In this document: positions 35,121 through 43,665 of the stretch, in pieces
Layout of the letters: each line of letters opens with the position of its first letter
How positions within the stretch are numbered: position 1 is the first letter of the stretch
DNA from: Lichenibacterium ramalinae
GTDB lineage: Bacteria; Pseudomonadota; Alphaproteobacteria; Rhizobiales; Beijerinckiaceae
Direction of reading: 5' to 3'
Length of the DNA: 64,000 nt
Assembly (NCBI RefSeq): GCF_004137085.1
Contig: NZ_QYBC01000016.1
Coordinates: 1-64,000 of the forward strand
Position numbers and translations under genes: made by a program
The notes under the pieces: model-generated
Seen by the model: the letters and a program-made list of their open reading frames with translations, nothing else
Told to the model about the DNA's origin: nothing
Database searches by the model: none

Positions 35121-36862
35121 TCGTCTACGGCAAGGCGGGCGCACCCGTCGCGGTGGCGGCGGCGCTGGCGGAGGTCGGCGCCTGGATCGCCGAAGCCCTC
35201 GCGCCGGCGCCGGCCATCGCCCGCCATGGCGCCTGGGTGTCGGCCCTGGTGGCGGCCGGCGGGTTGGCCCAGGGCCTCGCCGATGCCGGGGCCGAGGCGG
35301 GCGAGGCCGCCGCCCTGGCCCTCGCCGAAGCGCTCGCGGCCGTCATGGGCCGGTCGTGGGAGTCCGGCCTGGCCCGCCTGCCGGCCGAAACCCCTGCCCC
35401 GGTGGCCGCGGCCCTGTCCGCGCTGGAGCGCCTCGCCCCGGCGCTGCCGGCCACGGTCGAGATCCGGCGCACCGAGGGCTTCGCGCATTACGCCGTCTAT
35501 CCCGAGGGCTTCTGGCAGGCGGCGGCGCGGATCGAGGCGCCGGTCCCCACCCGCGTGCTCGGCATCCGCTCGATCGGCGCCACCCTGGCGGCCTGCGCGG
35601 CGGCGGCGCTCGGGGCCCCGCCGCCCGTCACGGTCCGGCCGGAAGGCCATCCGTTCGCCCGCGTCGTCGTGCCCGGGGCGGCGGCGGCCGCCGTCCTGCG
35701 GGAGGGGGCGGACGCCGTGTGGGCCGTGGTCGACGAGGGGCCGGGCCTGTCGGGCAGTTCCTTCGGGGCCGCCGCCGAAGCCCTCGGCCGCGCGGGCGTG
35801 CCCCCCGGGCGCATCGTGCTGGTGCCGAGCCACGCGGGGGAACCCGGCGCCATGGCGGGCGAGGCCCAGCGCCGGCTCTGGTCGCGGACCCGCCGGGCGG
35901 TGGCGACGGGCGAAGCGCTGTGGGGACCGGACGCCGGCCCCGGCCGGCGCCTCGCCGACTGGGTCGGCGACCTCACGGGCCCGCTGCGCGCGCCGCCCGA
36001 GGACGTGGCGGGGGGCGCGTGGCGCCGCCACCGCTACGCCGACACGGCCGAGTGGCCCGCGGCCGACCGCCAGAACGAGCGCCGCAAATACCTGCTGGAA
36101 GGCGCCGAAGCCCGCGTCCTGCTGCGGTTCACCGGGCTCGGCAGCTTCGGCCGCGCCAAGTTCGCGCGCGCCCGGGCCCTCGCGGCCGCCGGCTTCGGCC
36201 TCGCGCCGCTGGCGTGGCGGCACGGCTTCCTGGCGGAAGCCTGGCGCGGCGACCTTAGGCCGCTGGACGGGGCGGCGCTCGACCGCCCGGCCCTGCTCCG
36301 CCGCACTGCCGCCTACCTGGCCTTCCGGGCCCGCGCCTTCCCGGCCGCGCCCCACGACGGCGCCGCGCCCGACGCGCTTCTGGCCATGGCCCGGGCCAAT
36401 GCCGCCGAAGCTTTGGGCGACGCTGCCGCCGAAGGCATCGCGCGCTGGGCCGGGCGGATGCCGGCCCTCGCGGCGGCGGCCCATCCGGTGGCGGTCGACG
36501 GACGGCTCGCCCCGCACGAGTGGCTGCGGGACGATGCGGGCCGCCTCGTGAAGACGGATGCGCTCGACCATTGCTGTAGCCACGACCTCGTCGGCTGCCA
36601 GGACATCGCCTGGGACGTCGCCGGCGCCGCGGTCGAATACGGCCTGTCGCCGGAGGAGACGGAAGCGCTGCGCGACGCCGTCGCGCGCGGCGCCGGCCGG
36701 CCCTGCGACCCCGGCCTGCTCGCCTTCTTCGGCGTCGCCTATCCGGCCTTCCGCATCGGCGCGCTCACCATGGCGCTCGGGCGGGAAACGGGCGCGGAGG
36801 CGGACCGCCTCGGCACCGCCCTGTCCGTCGCGACCGCGGCGCTGCGCCGGGCCCTCGGTTGA
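35117..36862 (+). CDS. Phosphoribosyltransferase-kinase-like fusion protein
   Basis: A 581-residue protein in two parts. Residues about 120-250 carry a phosphoribosyltransferase fold with VLGIRSIGATLA (147-158) and the PRPP loop VVDEGPGLSGSS (204-215). Residues about 325-580 resemble an aminoglycoside-phosphotransferase/kinase fold: LRFTGLGSFGRAKFARARAL, DGRLAPHEW (461-469), VKTDALDH (478-485) and GCQDIAWDVAGAAVE (493-507). The DxxxxHEW and DIAWD patterns match APH catalytic and metal sites loosely. A start GTG overlaps the phosphatase stop. I know no characterised protein with this order; the function is unknown. Confidence 0.65.
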   Translation: MIVYGKAGAPVAVAAALAEVGAWIAEALAPAPAIARHGAWVSALVAAGGLAQGLADAGAEAGEAAALALAEALAAVMGRSWESGLARLPAETPAPVAAALSALERLAPALPATVEIRRTEGFAHYAVYPEGFWQAAARIEAPVPTRVLGIRSIGATLAACAAAALGAPPPVTVRPEGHPFARVVVPGAAAAAVLREGADAVWAVVDEGPGLSGSSFGAAAEALGRAGVPPGRIVLVPSHAGEPGAMAGEAQRRLWSRTRRAVATGEALWGPDAGPGRRLADWVGDLTGPLRAPPEDVAGGAWRRHRYADTAEWPAADRQNERRKYLLEGAEARVLLRFTGLGSFGRAKFARARALAAAGFGLAPLAWRHGFLAEAWRGDLRPLDGAALDRPALLRRTAAYLAFRARAFPAAPHDGAAPDALLAMARANAAEALGDAAAEGIARWAGRMPALAAAAHPVAVDGRLAPHEWLRDDAGRLVKTDALDHCCSHDLVGCQDIAWDVAGAAVEYGLSPEETEALRDAVARGAGRPCDPGLLAFFGVAYPAFRIGALTMALGRETGAEADRLGTALSVATAALRRALG

Positions 36863-37001
36863 TGCCGCGCCGCCGGGACGACACCCTCCGTAGAACTTTA
36901 CCGAGGCCGCCGCGTTTGCCCGGATCTTGCATCGCCGGCTCGATCTCGCCCCTCGCGCGGCAGGGGCGAGCCTGCCCACCGGCCACCGGGGAGAACCCGC
37001 C

Positions 37002-37898
37002 ATGAAGATCCGCTGTGGATACGACCTCTCCTATTATTGCCCGCAGGCCGTGGCGATGCAGTTCCTGCTGAGCGTGCATCCGACGCGCGAACGGGACCTC
37101 GTGACCGACCAGGTCATGCGCACCGACCCCTACCTGCCGAGCCGGGTGGTGCTGGACCATTTCGGCAACCGCCTGACGCGCATCATGGTGCCGCCCGGGG
37201 AGATCAAGCTGTCGGCCGACTTCGTCATCGAGGACAGCGGCCTGCCCGACGTGGTCGACTGGGACGCCCAGGAGGTGCCGATCGACCGCCTGCCGGACGA
37301 CGTGCTCATCTACCTGATGGGCAGCCGCTACGCCGACACGGACCTGCTCGGCGACATCGCCTGGCAGCTCTTCGGCGGCACGCCGCGCGGCTGGGGCCGC
37401 GTCCAGGCCATCGTCGACTACGTGCACAACCGGCTCCGCTTCGACTACCAGCTCGCCCGCAACACCCGCACGGCCAGCGAGGGGCACCAGGAACAGGTCG
37501 GCGTCTGCCGGGACTTCGCCCACCTCGCCGTCTCGCTGTGCCGCTGCATGAACATCCCGGCGCGCTATTGCACGGGCTACCTCGGCGACATCGGCGTGCC
37601 GAAGGTGCCGGACCCGATGGACTGGAGCGCCTGGTTCGAGGTCTATCTCAGCGGCAAGTGGTACACGTTCGACGCCCGCCACAACCGTCCGCGCATCGGC
37701 CGCATCGTGATGGCGCGGGGCCGCGATGCGACCGATGTCGCCATCTCGACGGCCTTCGGGCCCGCCATCCTCGGCCGCTTCGACGTCATCACCGACGAGG
37801 TCGACGAGCAGACGGTGCACCGCCACAGCTATTCGGGGCAGTTCCCGTCGAGCCGGATGGACGGCGAGCAGCCCATGCCGGTGCTGTCGCGCGGCTGA
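37002..37898 (+). CDS. Transglutaminase-like domain protein
   Basis: A 298-residue protein. The catalytic Cys lies in QVGVCRDFAHLAVSLCR near residue 166; the His is in the WFEVYLSGKWYTFDARHN region and an Asp follows. The N-terminal beta-domain (about 1-110) is typical of the bacterial transglutaminase-like group. Such proteins are probably proteases or amide-bond enzymes of unknown substrate. It precedes a paralogue at 38111, though 212 bases separate them. The GGGGAG site before the ATG decides the start. Confidence 0.78.
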   Translation: MKIRCGYDLSYYCPQAVAMQFLLSVHPTRERDLVTDQVMRTDPYLPSRVVLDHFGNRLTRIMVPPGEIKLSADFVIEDSGLPDVVDWDAQEVPIDRLPDDVLIYLMGSRYADTDLLGDIAWQLFGGTPRGWGRVQAIVDYVHNRLRFDYQLARNTRTASEGHQEQVGVCRDFAHLAVSLCRCMNIPARYCTGYLGDIGVPKVPDPMDWSAWFEVYLSGKWYTFDARHNRPRIGRIVMARGRDATDVAISTAFGPAILGRFDVITDEVDEQTVHRHSYSGQFPSSRMDGEQPMPVLSRG

Positions 37899-38110
37899 AC
37901 GGGGCGGCCGCGGCAGGTCCCGCGGCGGCTCCCGCGGCGGGTCCCGCGCTTCCGGCATCTTCCCGGATCGCTTGATTTGCGTTAGGGGCTAAACCCTTCG
38001 GCTGCCCGCGCCCACACTGGGGCCGCGCGGCGGCCGGGGTGCCGCAGGGGCATCATGGACCGGACATCCGTCCGCGATCCGTCCCCCGCAGGCCTTTGCA
38101 CGGACATCGG

Positions 38111-39091
38111 ATGACGGTTCTCTCGGTTCGGCACATCACCAGGTACGAGTACAAGGCGCCGGTACGGTTCGGCGAGCATCGGCTGATGTTCCGTCCGCGC
38201 GACAGCTACGACCAGCGGCTGATCTCGTCCGAGATGCGGATCACGCCCGAGCCCAAGCGCGTGCGCTGGTTCCACGACGTCTTCGGCAACTGCGTGGCGG
38301 TGGCGAGTTTCGGCAGCGAGGCGCCCATCCTCACCTTCGATACCCGCATCGTGCTCGACCACACGCCGTCGAACGCCCCCGATTTCATGATCGAGGACTA
38401 CGCCAAGACCTATCCCTTCACCTACGGGGCCGAGGAGCGGCCCGACATCTCCCGGCTGATCGAGCGCCAGTACCTCGACCCCGAGCACCAGCTCGACCGA
38501 TGGGTCCGCCGCTTCGTGCGCTACGGCCAGCGCACCGACACGGGGGAACTCCTGATGACGCTCACCTATGCCATCAAGGAGAGCTTCACCTATTCGAAGC
38601 GCTTCGAGCGCGGCACGCAGGACCCGCTGCTGACGCTGAGCAGCGGCAAGGGCACCTGCCGGGACTTCGCCGTGCTGATGATGGAGGCCGTGCGGGCGCT
38701 GGGCTTCGCGGCCCGCTTCGTGTCGGGCTACCTCTACGTGCCGAGCGAGAACGGCGCCGAACATCTCGGCGGCGGCAACACCCATGCGTGGTGCCAGGTC
38801 TACCTGCCGGGTGCCGGCTGGGTGGAGTTCGACCCCACCAACGGCATCGTGGGCAACCGCGACCTCATCCGGGTCGCGGTGGCGCGCGATCCGCGGCAGG
38901 CAATCCCCCTGCAGGGCAGCTATTTCGGCAATGCCGCCGACTATGTCGGCATGACGGTCTCGGTCGACGTGCAGGAGATCGAGGCCCCGGCCGCCATCAA
39001 TGGGCCCGGCAGCCGCCCGGCGGAACGGAGCCACGGCGACGGCCTGGCCGGCGCCGACCCCAAGGCCCAGACCCAACTCCAACAGGCGTGA
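38111..39091 (+). CDS. Transglutaminase-like domain protein
   Basis: A 326-residue paralogue of the preceding gene. The N-terminal domain TVLSVRHITRYEYKAPVRFG is followed by a transglutaminase core with Cys in GKGTCRDFAVLMMEAVRALG and His in NTHAWCQVYLPGAGWVEFDP. The acidic C-terminus is unconserved. These families often accompany alpha-E and ATP-grasp proteins, but none is nearby. The cytoplasmic location is inferred from the lack of a signal peptide. Confidence 0.82.
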   Translation: MTVLSVRHITRYEYKAPVRFGEHRLMFRPRDSYDQRLISSEMRITPEPKRVRWFHDVFGNCVAVASFGSEAPILTFDTRIVLDHTPSNAPDFMIEDYAKTYPFTYGAEERPDISRLIERQYLDPEHQLDRWVRRFVRYGQRTDTGELLMTLTYAIKESFTYSKRFERGTQDPLLTLSSGKGTCRDFAVLMMEAVRALGFAARFVSGYLYVPSENGAEHLGGGNTHAWCQVYLPGAGWVEFDPTNGIVGNRDLIRVAVARDPRQAIPLQGSYFGNAADYVGMTVSVDVQEIEAPAAINGPGSRPAERSHGDGLAGADPKAQTQLQQA

Positions 39092-39096
39092 GGATC

Positions 39097-39125
39097 GCCG
39101 GCCCGTGCGGTGAGCGCGGGCCGGC
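39097..39125. terminator. Hairpin between convergent genes
   Basis: Arms GCCGGCCCG (39097-39105) and CGGGCCGGC (39117-39125) enclose an 11-base loop between the transglutaminase gene (+) and the TPR lipoprotein gene (-). It may terminate both. Confidence 0.55.
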
Positions 39126-39149
39126 TTCCGAGGAAGCCCTGCCCTGACC

Positions 39150-40067
39150 TCAGGCGCGGCCCATGCGGGACAGGCCATCGTTGGCGGTGCGGTTGTCGGG
39201 GTTGATGGTCTTGGCCCGGGCGTAGGATTCCTGCGCCTTGGCGCGGTTGCCGAGCTTCTCGTAGTCGACGCCCAGGCCCGCCCAGGCATCGGCGTTCTTG
39301 GCGTCGACGTTGAGGGCGGCGTTGTAGTCCTCGACGGCCTGCTCGTACTTGCCCTGCGCCGTCAGGCTCTGGGCACGGGCCTGGTAGGGCGCCGCCGCGA
39401 AGGGGTCGCGGTCGATGGCATTGTCGAAATCCGTCACGGCAGCGGCCTGCTCGCCGCGCTTCTGATGGATGAGGCCGCGGGCGTGGAAGGCCTGGGCGCC
39501 CTGCTGCCCCTCGGAATTGAGCTTGATGGCCTGGTCGAGGTCCGACATGGCGCCGTCGAGGTTGCCCTGCACGCGCAGCAGGTTGCCGCGGCCGAGATAG
39601 GCGGCCGCATGGTTCGGGTTGGCCTGGAGCGCGTGGTTGAAGTCGGCGAGGGCGAGGTCGTTGCGGCCCGTCTGCCGGTAGGCGAGGGCGCGGTTGGTGT
39701 AGGCGGCGGCATTGTTGGGGTCGATCTGCACCGCCTTGGTGAAGTCCCCCACCGCCTTGTCGAAGTCGCCCTGGCGGGCATAGGCGGCACCGCGGGTGTT
39801 GAAGGCCTCGGGGTCGTGCGGGTTGCGAGACACCACGTCCGACAGCGAGGCCAGGTTCACCGACGTGTCCTTCGAACGCGGCGTCACCTCGGCGACGCCG
39901 AGCCCCACCGTTCCGACGGAATTGGCCGTCTCGCAGCCTGCGAGGCCGAGGCCGACCAGCACGACCAGCGGCAGGGCGGCACGTCGCAGGGTGACGACGC
40001 GGGGGCGCGAAGCCTGGCCGACGGGGTCGGGACCGCGGTATCTCATCACCTTCGTCATCGCGCGCAT
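39150..40067 (-). CDS. TPR-repeat lipoprotein
   Basis: A 305-residue protein. A basic start and hydrophobic stretch lead to the lipobox LAGC (Cys45). About six tetratricopeptide repeats follow from residue 80 (for example AFNTRGAAYARQGDFDKAVG and AAYTNRALAYRQTGRNDLAL). It is an envelope scaffold of unknown partner, loosely like NlpI. Several ATGs are possible (40067, 40058 and 40046); an AGGTGA site favours 40067. Confidence 0.8.
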   Translation of the reverse strand: MRAMTKVMRYRGPDPVGQASRPRVVTLRRAALPLVVLVGLGLAGCETANSVGTVGLGVAEVTPRSKDTSVNLASLSDVVSRNPHDPEAFNTRGAAYARQGDFDKAVGDFTKAVQIDPNNAAAYTNRALAYRQTGRNDLALADFNHALQANPNHAAAYLGRGNLLRVQGNLDGAMSDLDQAIKLNSEGQQGAQAFHARGLIHQKRGEQAAAVTDFDNAIDRDPFAAAPYQARAQSLTAQGKYEQAVEDYNAALNVDAKNADAWAGLGVDYEKLGNRAKAQESYARAKTINPDNRTANDGLSRMGRA

Positions 40068-40307
40068 GTCACCTGAAGCAAAGCCGTCCGCTCGTCGGGG
40101 CCGTAAGGCCATGAATGTAGGTCCAATGCGGCTCAACTGGGACGCCGCCAAAGAAAACCCACACTGTTGCAGAACCGCCTCACCGGTGGCCAGGAACGGC
40201 GGCCGGGTCAGGGGGCCATGACCGGCGTGAAGCACCGCCGGCCCGGCAGTCTTAGCGCCAATAGAGTTGACACCGCGTAAACCGGCGCCGCTCCGGTGCC
40301 ACGACCG

Positions 40308-40670
40308 TCAACCCTTCGTGCAGCCGCAGGTCGGCGTGCCGCTGCCGTCGGCGTCGACGCAATCGGCCGTCTCGCCGACGCGACAGCTCGCCGTGCATTG
40401 CTGGTCGCGCAGCGCGTTGGTGGCCCGGCACACCAGGCCGGGCCCACCCTCGAGCTTGCGCTGGAACTGGGCGCCCGGAAGAAAGCCGGCGCCCCCGCTG
40501 TCGCTCTGCAGGGGCGGGTCCTGGTCGTCGGGCGTCGGCGCGGCCGGCACGGCCTGGACGGGCGCTCTATGGGCCGGGGCGGGCCGGGGCACGGTCGATT
40601 GGGCCAGGGCCGTCGAGGCCAGGGCGAAGCCGCACAGCATGGAGACCAGCACCGGCTTCATCACGCGCAT
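40308..40670 (-). CDS. Cys-rich exported hypothetical protein
   Basis: A 120-residue protein. A signal peptide (about residues 1-24, ending ASTALAQ) is followed by a Pro/Ala-rich stretch. A C-terminal part with six Cys (LVCRAT, QQCTASC, ADCVDADG, TCGCTKG) suggests three disulfides. No family is recognised. The ATG at 40670 has an AGGGAGAGG site; ATG 40685 lies inside that site. It follows the second FUSC gene closely on the same strand. Confidence 0.62.
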   Translation of the reverse strand: MRVMKPVLVSMLCGFALASTALAQSTVPRPAPAHRAPVQAVPAAPTPDDQDPPLQSDSGGAGFLPGAQFQRKLEGGPGLVCRATNALRDQQCTASCRVGETADCVDADGSGTPTCGCTKG

Positions 40671-40697
40671 CGCCCTCTCCCTCATCCCGTCCCACGC

Positions 40698-42842
40698 TCA
40701 ACGGCCGCCGCGGCCCGCGGTTGCGGTTGCGGACGCCGCCAAGGCCGGCCCACGCTCGGACACGATGTCGCCCAGCACCTCGACGACGCGGCCGACCCGG
40801 GCCAGCGTGCCGGAAGGCGGGGCCGGCGGCGGCCCGGCGGGGCGGCTTCCGGCCGCATCGGCGAGCCGGTCCAGCGCCTCGGGCACCCAGCGGCTCCACG
40901 CCTCCCACCCCCCGTCCGCCAGGCCTTCGCCGGCCCGCGTGTCGTGCTGGAGCGTGAGCAGTGCCCCGCCGAGGCGGCGCAGCCCGGCATCGGCCGCCAT
41001 GGTGGCTTCGAGCGTCTGGCGGTGCGCCCGCCCGGGCTCCTGCAGGGCCCGCGACAGCGAGGCTTCGAGGTTGTTGCTGGCGACGCCGGCGGCGCGGCGG
41101 GCGGCTTCGAGCGCGGCGGGGTCGTCCGACCCCGCCCGGGCCGCGAAGACGGCGGCGGCGTAGCCCGCATGGGCCCGCAATGCGTCGGCGAGGCCCCGGG
41201 CGGTGCGGTCGGGCTCCCAGCTCGGCCACAGCAGCGTGCAGGCGAGCACCGCCGCCACCCCGCCCCCCACCGTGTAGAGCGTCCGCATCGTGGCAATGAG
41301 CCATTCCGCGTGGCCCGGCTCGGCGACGTCGAACAGGATGACGACGAGCGGCGTCAGGCAGGCGATATAGGCACCGTAGCTGACCTGGCGCACCGAGAAG
41401 CCGATCACCGACAGCGGCACCATCAGCAGCGAATCGACGAGCGGCGTCTGGGGAAAGAAGGCCAGGAGGCCGCCGAGCAGCGCGCCCAGCAGCGTGCCGC
41501 CGATGCGCTCCAGCGCCCGCTGCCACGTGGCGGCGAAATAGGGCTGCATGGTGAGGGCGACCGTGATGGTGAGCCAATGCGCGTAGACGCTCCACCAGGT
41601 GAGCGAGACCGCGACAGCCGCCACGGTCAGCACCGCCGCCCGCACGGCGTGGCGCAGGATGGCGGAGGACCAGGTGAGGTTGGCCCGCAGCGGCGCCGTC
41701 CAGGCGTCGAGGCCGGCGCCCCGGGGCGGTGCCGGGTCCGGCAGGGCGAGGCCGGCATCCTCGGCCCGCAGGCGGTCGGCGATGCGCAGCCGGTCGGCCA
41801 GCACGGCGGCGAGGTCGCCGAGGGCGGGGTGGCCGGCGGCGGCGGCGACGAGGCGCCCCAGCGCCGGCTCGATGCCCCGCTCCCGACGGCCCTCGGGCCG
41901 CGCCGCGAGGTCGAGCAGCGGGCGCAGGCGGCGCAGCAGCCGGCGGGCGGCCCCGGTGGTGGCCGGGTCCTCGGCATGTTCCAGCGTGTCGGACAGGGCG
42001 ATCAGGGCGCCGAAGATCCGGTCCTGATCCTCGACGGCGAGGAGGTTGCGGGCCACCACCGACCCGGCCAGGCCCTGGGGCCGGGCCACGGTCAGGAGCA
42101 CGCCCCGGGTCTCCTCCAGGGCATCGCGCAGGGCGCGGCGGTGCGCCCGGGCATGGGCCTCGAACTCGGCCCGGCCGAGGGATCTCCCTTTCCCCGCCCC
42201 CGGCCCGGCGGGGTCGGCGGGCGCGAGCAGGTCGCCGAGGTCGCGGGCGAAGGCCGCCAGCAGGCGCCAGTTCTGCGCCACCAAGCGGCTTCCCGCCCGT
42301 TCGGGATGGATGCGCCAGATGCCCACCGTCATCAGCACGGCCCAGGCGCCGCCGACGAGGAAGGCGACGAACAGGACCCCGGCCTCGGCGGGCGGGATGG
42401 CCCGGTCGACGGCCAGGGCCAGCACCACGGTGAGGACGTTGCCGACCGCCATGGCGCGGGCGCCCCAGACGCGGGCCATGGAATTGCAGAACACCACGAG
42501 GCCGGACAGCGGCAGCAGCAGCGGCAGGCCGAACCCGTGCAGCAGGCCGAGCCCGCTCCACAGCACCGCGGCCAGCAGCGTGAAGGTGAGGAGCGCCGGC
42601 ACCCGGTCGCGCAGCGCGCCGCCGACGTCGCAGAAACAGGTGAGGTTGGCGGCGAAGGCGACGAAGAGCAGCGCGGGCGACTGCACCCAGATGTTCGCCA
42701 CCAGCACGGCGCCGGACGCGACGGCGGCCCGCAGGCCCTCGGCGATGCTGATGCCGGTGAGGTCGAGCCCCACCGGGAGCTTGCGCAGGTCGGCGCCGGG
42801 GGCCCGCAGCGTGCCGCGGCGGATCCTCGGCATCGGGGGCAT
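40698..42842 (-). CDS. FUSC family membrane protein
   Basis: A 714-residue inner-membrane protein with two blocks of helices (about residues 25-175 and 365-510) each followed by an Ala/Arg-rich cytoplasmic region, the duplicated FUSC layout. It is distinct from the pump at 3638-5740 and has no HlyD or DUF1656 partner. It begins five bases after the PAP2 stop, suggesting co-transcription with an envelope phosphatase. The substrate is unknown. Confidence 0.78.
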   Translation of the reverse strand: MPPMPRIRRGTLRAPGADLRKLPVGLDLTGISIAEGLRAAVASGAVLVANIWVQSPALLFVAFAANLTCFCDVGGALRDRVPALLTFTLLAAVLWSGLGLLHGFGLPLLLPLSGLVVFCNSMARVWGARAMAVGNVLTVVLALAVDRAIPPAEAGVLFVAFLVGGAWAVLMTVGIWRIHPERAGSRLVAQNWRLLAAFARDLGDLLAPADPAGPGAGKGRSLGRAEFEAHARAHRRALRDALEETRGVLLTVARPQGLAGSVVARNLLAVEDQDRIFGALIALSDTLEHAEDPATTGAARRLLRRLRPLLDLAARPEGRRERGIEPALGRLVAAAAGHPALGDLAAVLADRLRIADRLRAEDAGLALPDPAPPRGAGLDAWTAPLRANLTWSSAILRHAVRAAVLTVAAVAVSLTWWSVYAHWLTITVALTMQPYFAATWQRALERIGGTLLGALLGGLLAFFPQTPLVDSLLMVPLSVIGFSVRQVSYGAYIACLTPLVVILFDVAEPGHAEWLIATMRTLYTVGGGVAAVLACTLLWPSWEPDRTARGLADALRAHAGYAAAVFAARAGSDDPAALEAARRAAGVASNNLEASLSRALQEPGRAHRQTLEATMAADAGLRRLGGALLTLQHDTRAGEGLADGGWEAWSRWVPEALDRLADAAGSRPAGPPPAPPSGTLARVGRVVEVLGDIVSERGPALAASATATAGRGGR

Positions 42843-42847
42843 GCGGG

Positions 42848-43564
42848 TCAGGGTGCGGGGCAAGCGGCCTCTCGGGCTCCGGATCGGGACGGGGGCTCTG
42901 CAACGACCGGGCCAGGGACCTGCGCGTGGAAGGCCGGGGCCACCAGCGCCAGCGCGCCGAGCCCGCAGGCGCCGCCGAGGTAGAGGCCCGCCACCATGTC
43001 GCCGACGAAATGGTAGTCGGCGCCGTACAGCCCCACAAGCACCAGGGCCACCGGCAGGGCGACCAGGGCGCGCCAGCGCGGCCAGCGCATCCACAGCACG
43101 GTGGCCGGCGCCGTCACCAGGGTGGTGTGGCCGGACGGGAAGGAGGCCCAGCCCCGGCCGCCGTGGAACGGGAAGAAGCCGTAGGCGCCGTCCCGGATCC
43201 AGGACGGGTTATGCTCGACCCAGGTTTCGGGCCAGAGGCGGCCGAAGGCGTATTTCAGCTGGTCTTTGAGCACGATGGCGACGAGCGTGGCGAGGCAGCA
43301 GGCGAGGAGCGTGCGGCCCAGGGCGCCCGGGCGCCACCCCAAGAGGGCGGCGAGGCCCGCGACCGCCACGCCCAGGGCGGCCAGCGGCGGGATGGGGTCG
43401 ACGATATGGGTGAGGGCGTCGAAGACCGCGGTGCGGCCTGCGACGTCGGCGTGGCTGAGGCTCGCCGCCCCGCGGTCGACGTAGCCCACGCAGAGCAGCA
43501 CCAGGAGCGGGCAGGACAGGACGACGATGGAGATGCGGGATCCGGAAAAGGGCTTGGCCGGCAT
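42848..43564 (-). CDS. PAP2 family phosphatase
   Basis: A 238-residue membrane phosphatase. Six hydrophobic helices carry the three PAP2 motifs: KYAFGRLWPE, SFPSGHTTL and GADYHFVGDMVAG (second catalytic His). Members dephosphorylate phosphatidic acid or undecaprenyl pyrophosphate in the periplasm. It is followed by the FUSC gene. The ATG at 43564 precedes the first helix. Confidence 0.82.
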   Translation of the reverse strand: MPAKPFSGSRISIVVLSCPLLVLLCVGYVDRGAASLSHADVAGRTAVFDALTHIVDPIPPLAALGVAVAGLAALLGWRPGALGRTLLACCLATLVAIVLKDQLKYAFGRLWPETWVEHNPSWIRDGAYGFFPFHGGRGWASFPSGHTTLVTAPATVLWMRWPRWRALVALPVALVLVGLYGADYHFVGDMVAGLYLGGACGLGALALVAPAFHAQVPGPVVAEPPSRSGAREAACPAP

Positions 43565-43665
43565 CGTGGAGTTCCCGAACGGAGCGGCGCCGGCCCCGTG
43601 GCGGGTCGGCAGGGCGAGGTTGCGACCGGCCCCGCCCCCTGTCCCACCACCTCGCGCCGTCACAT

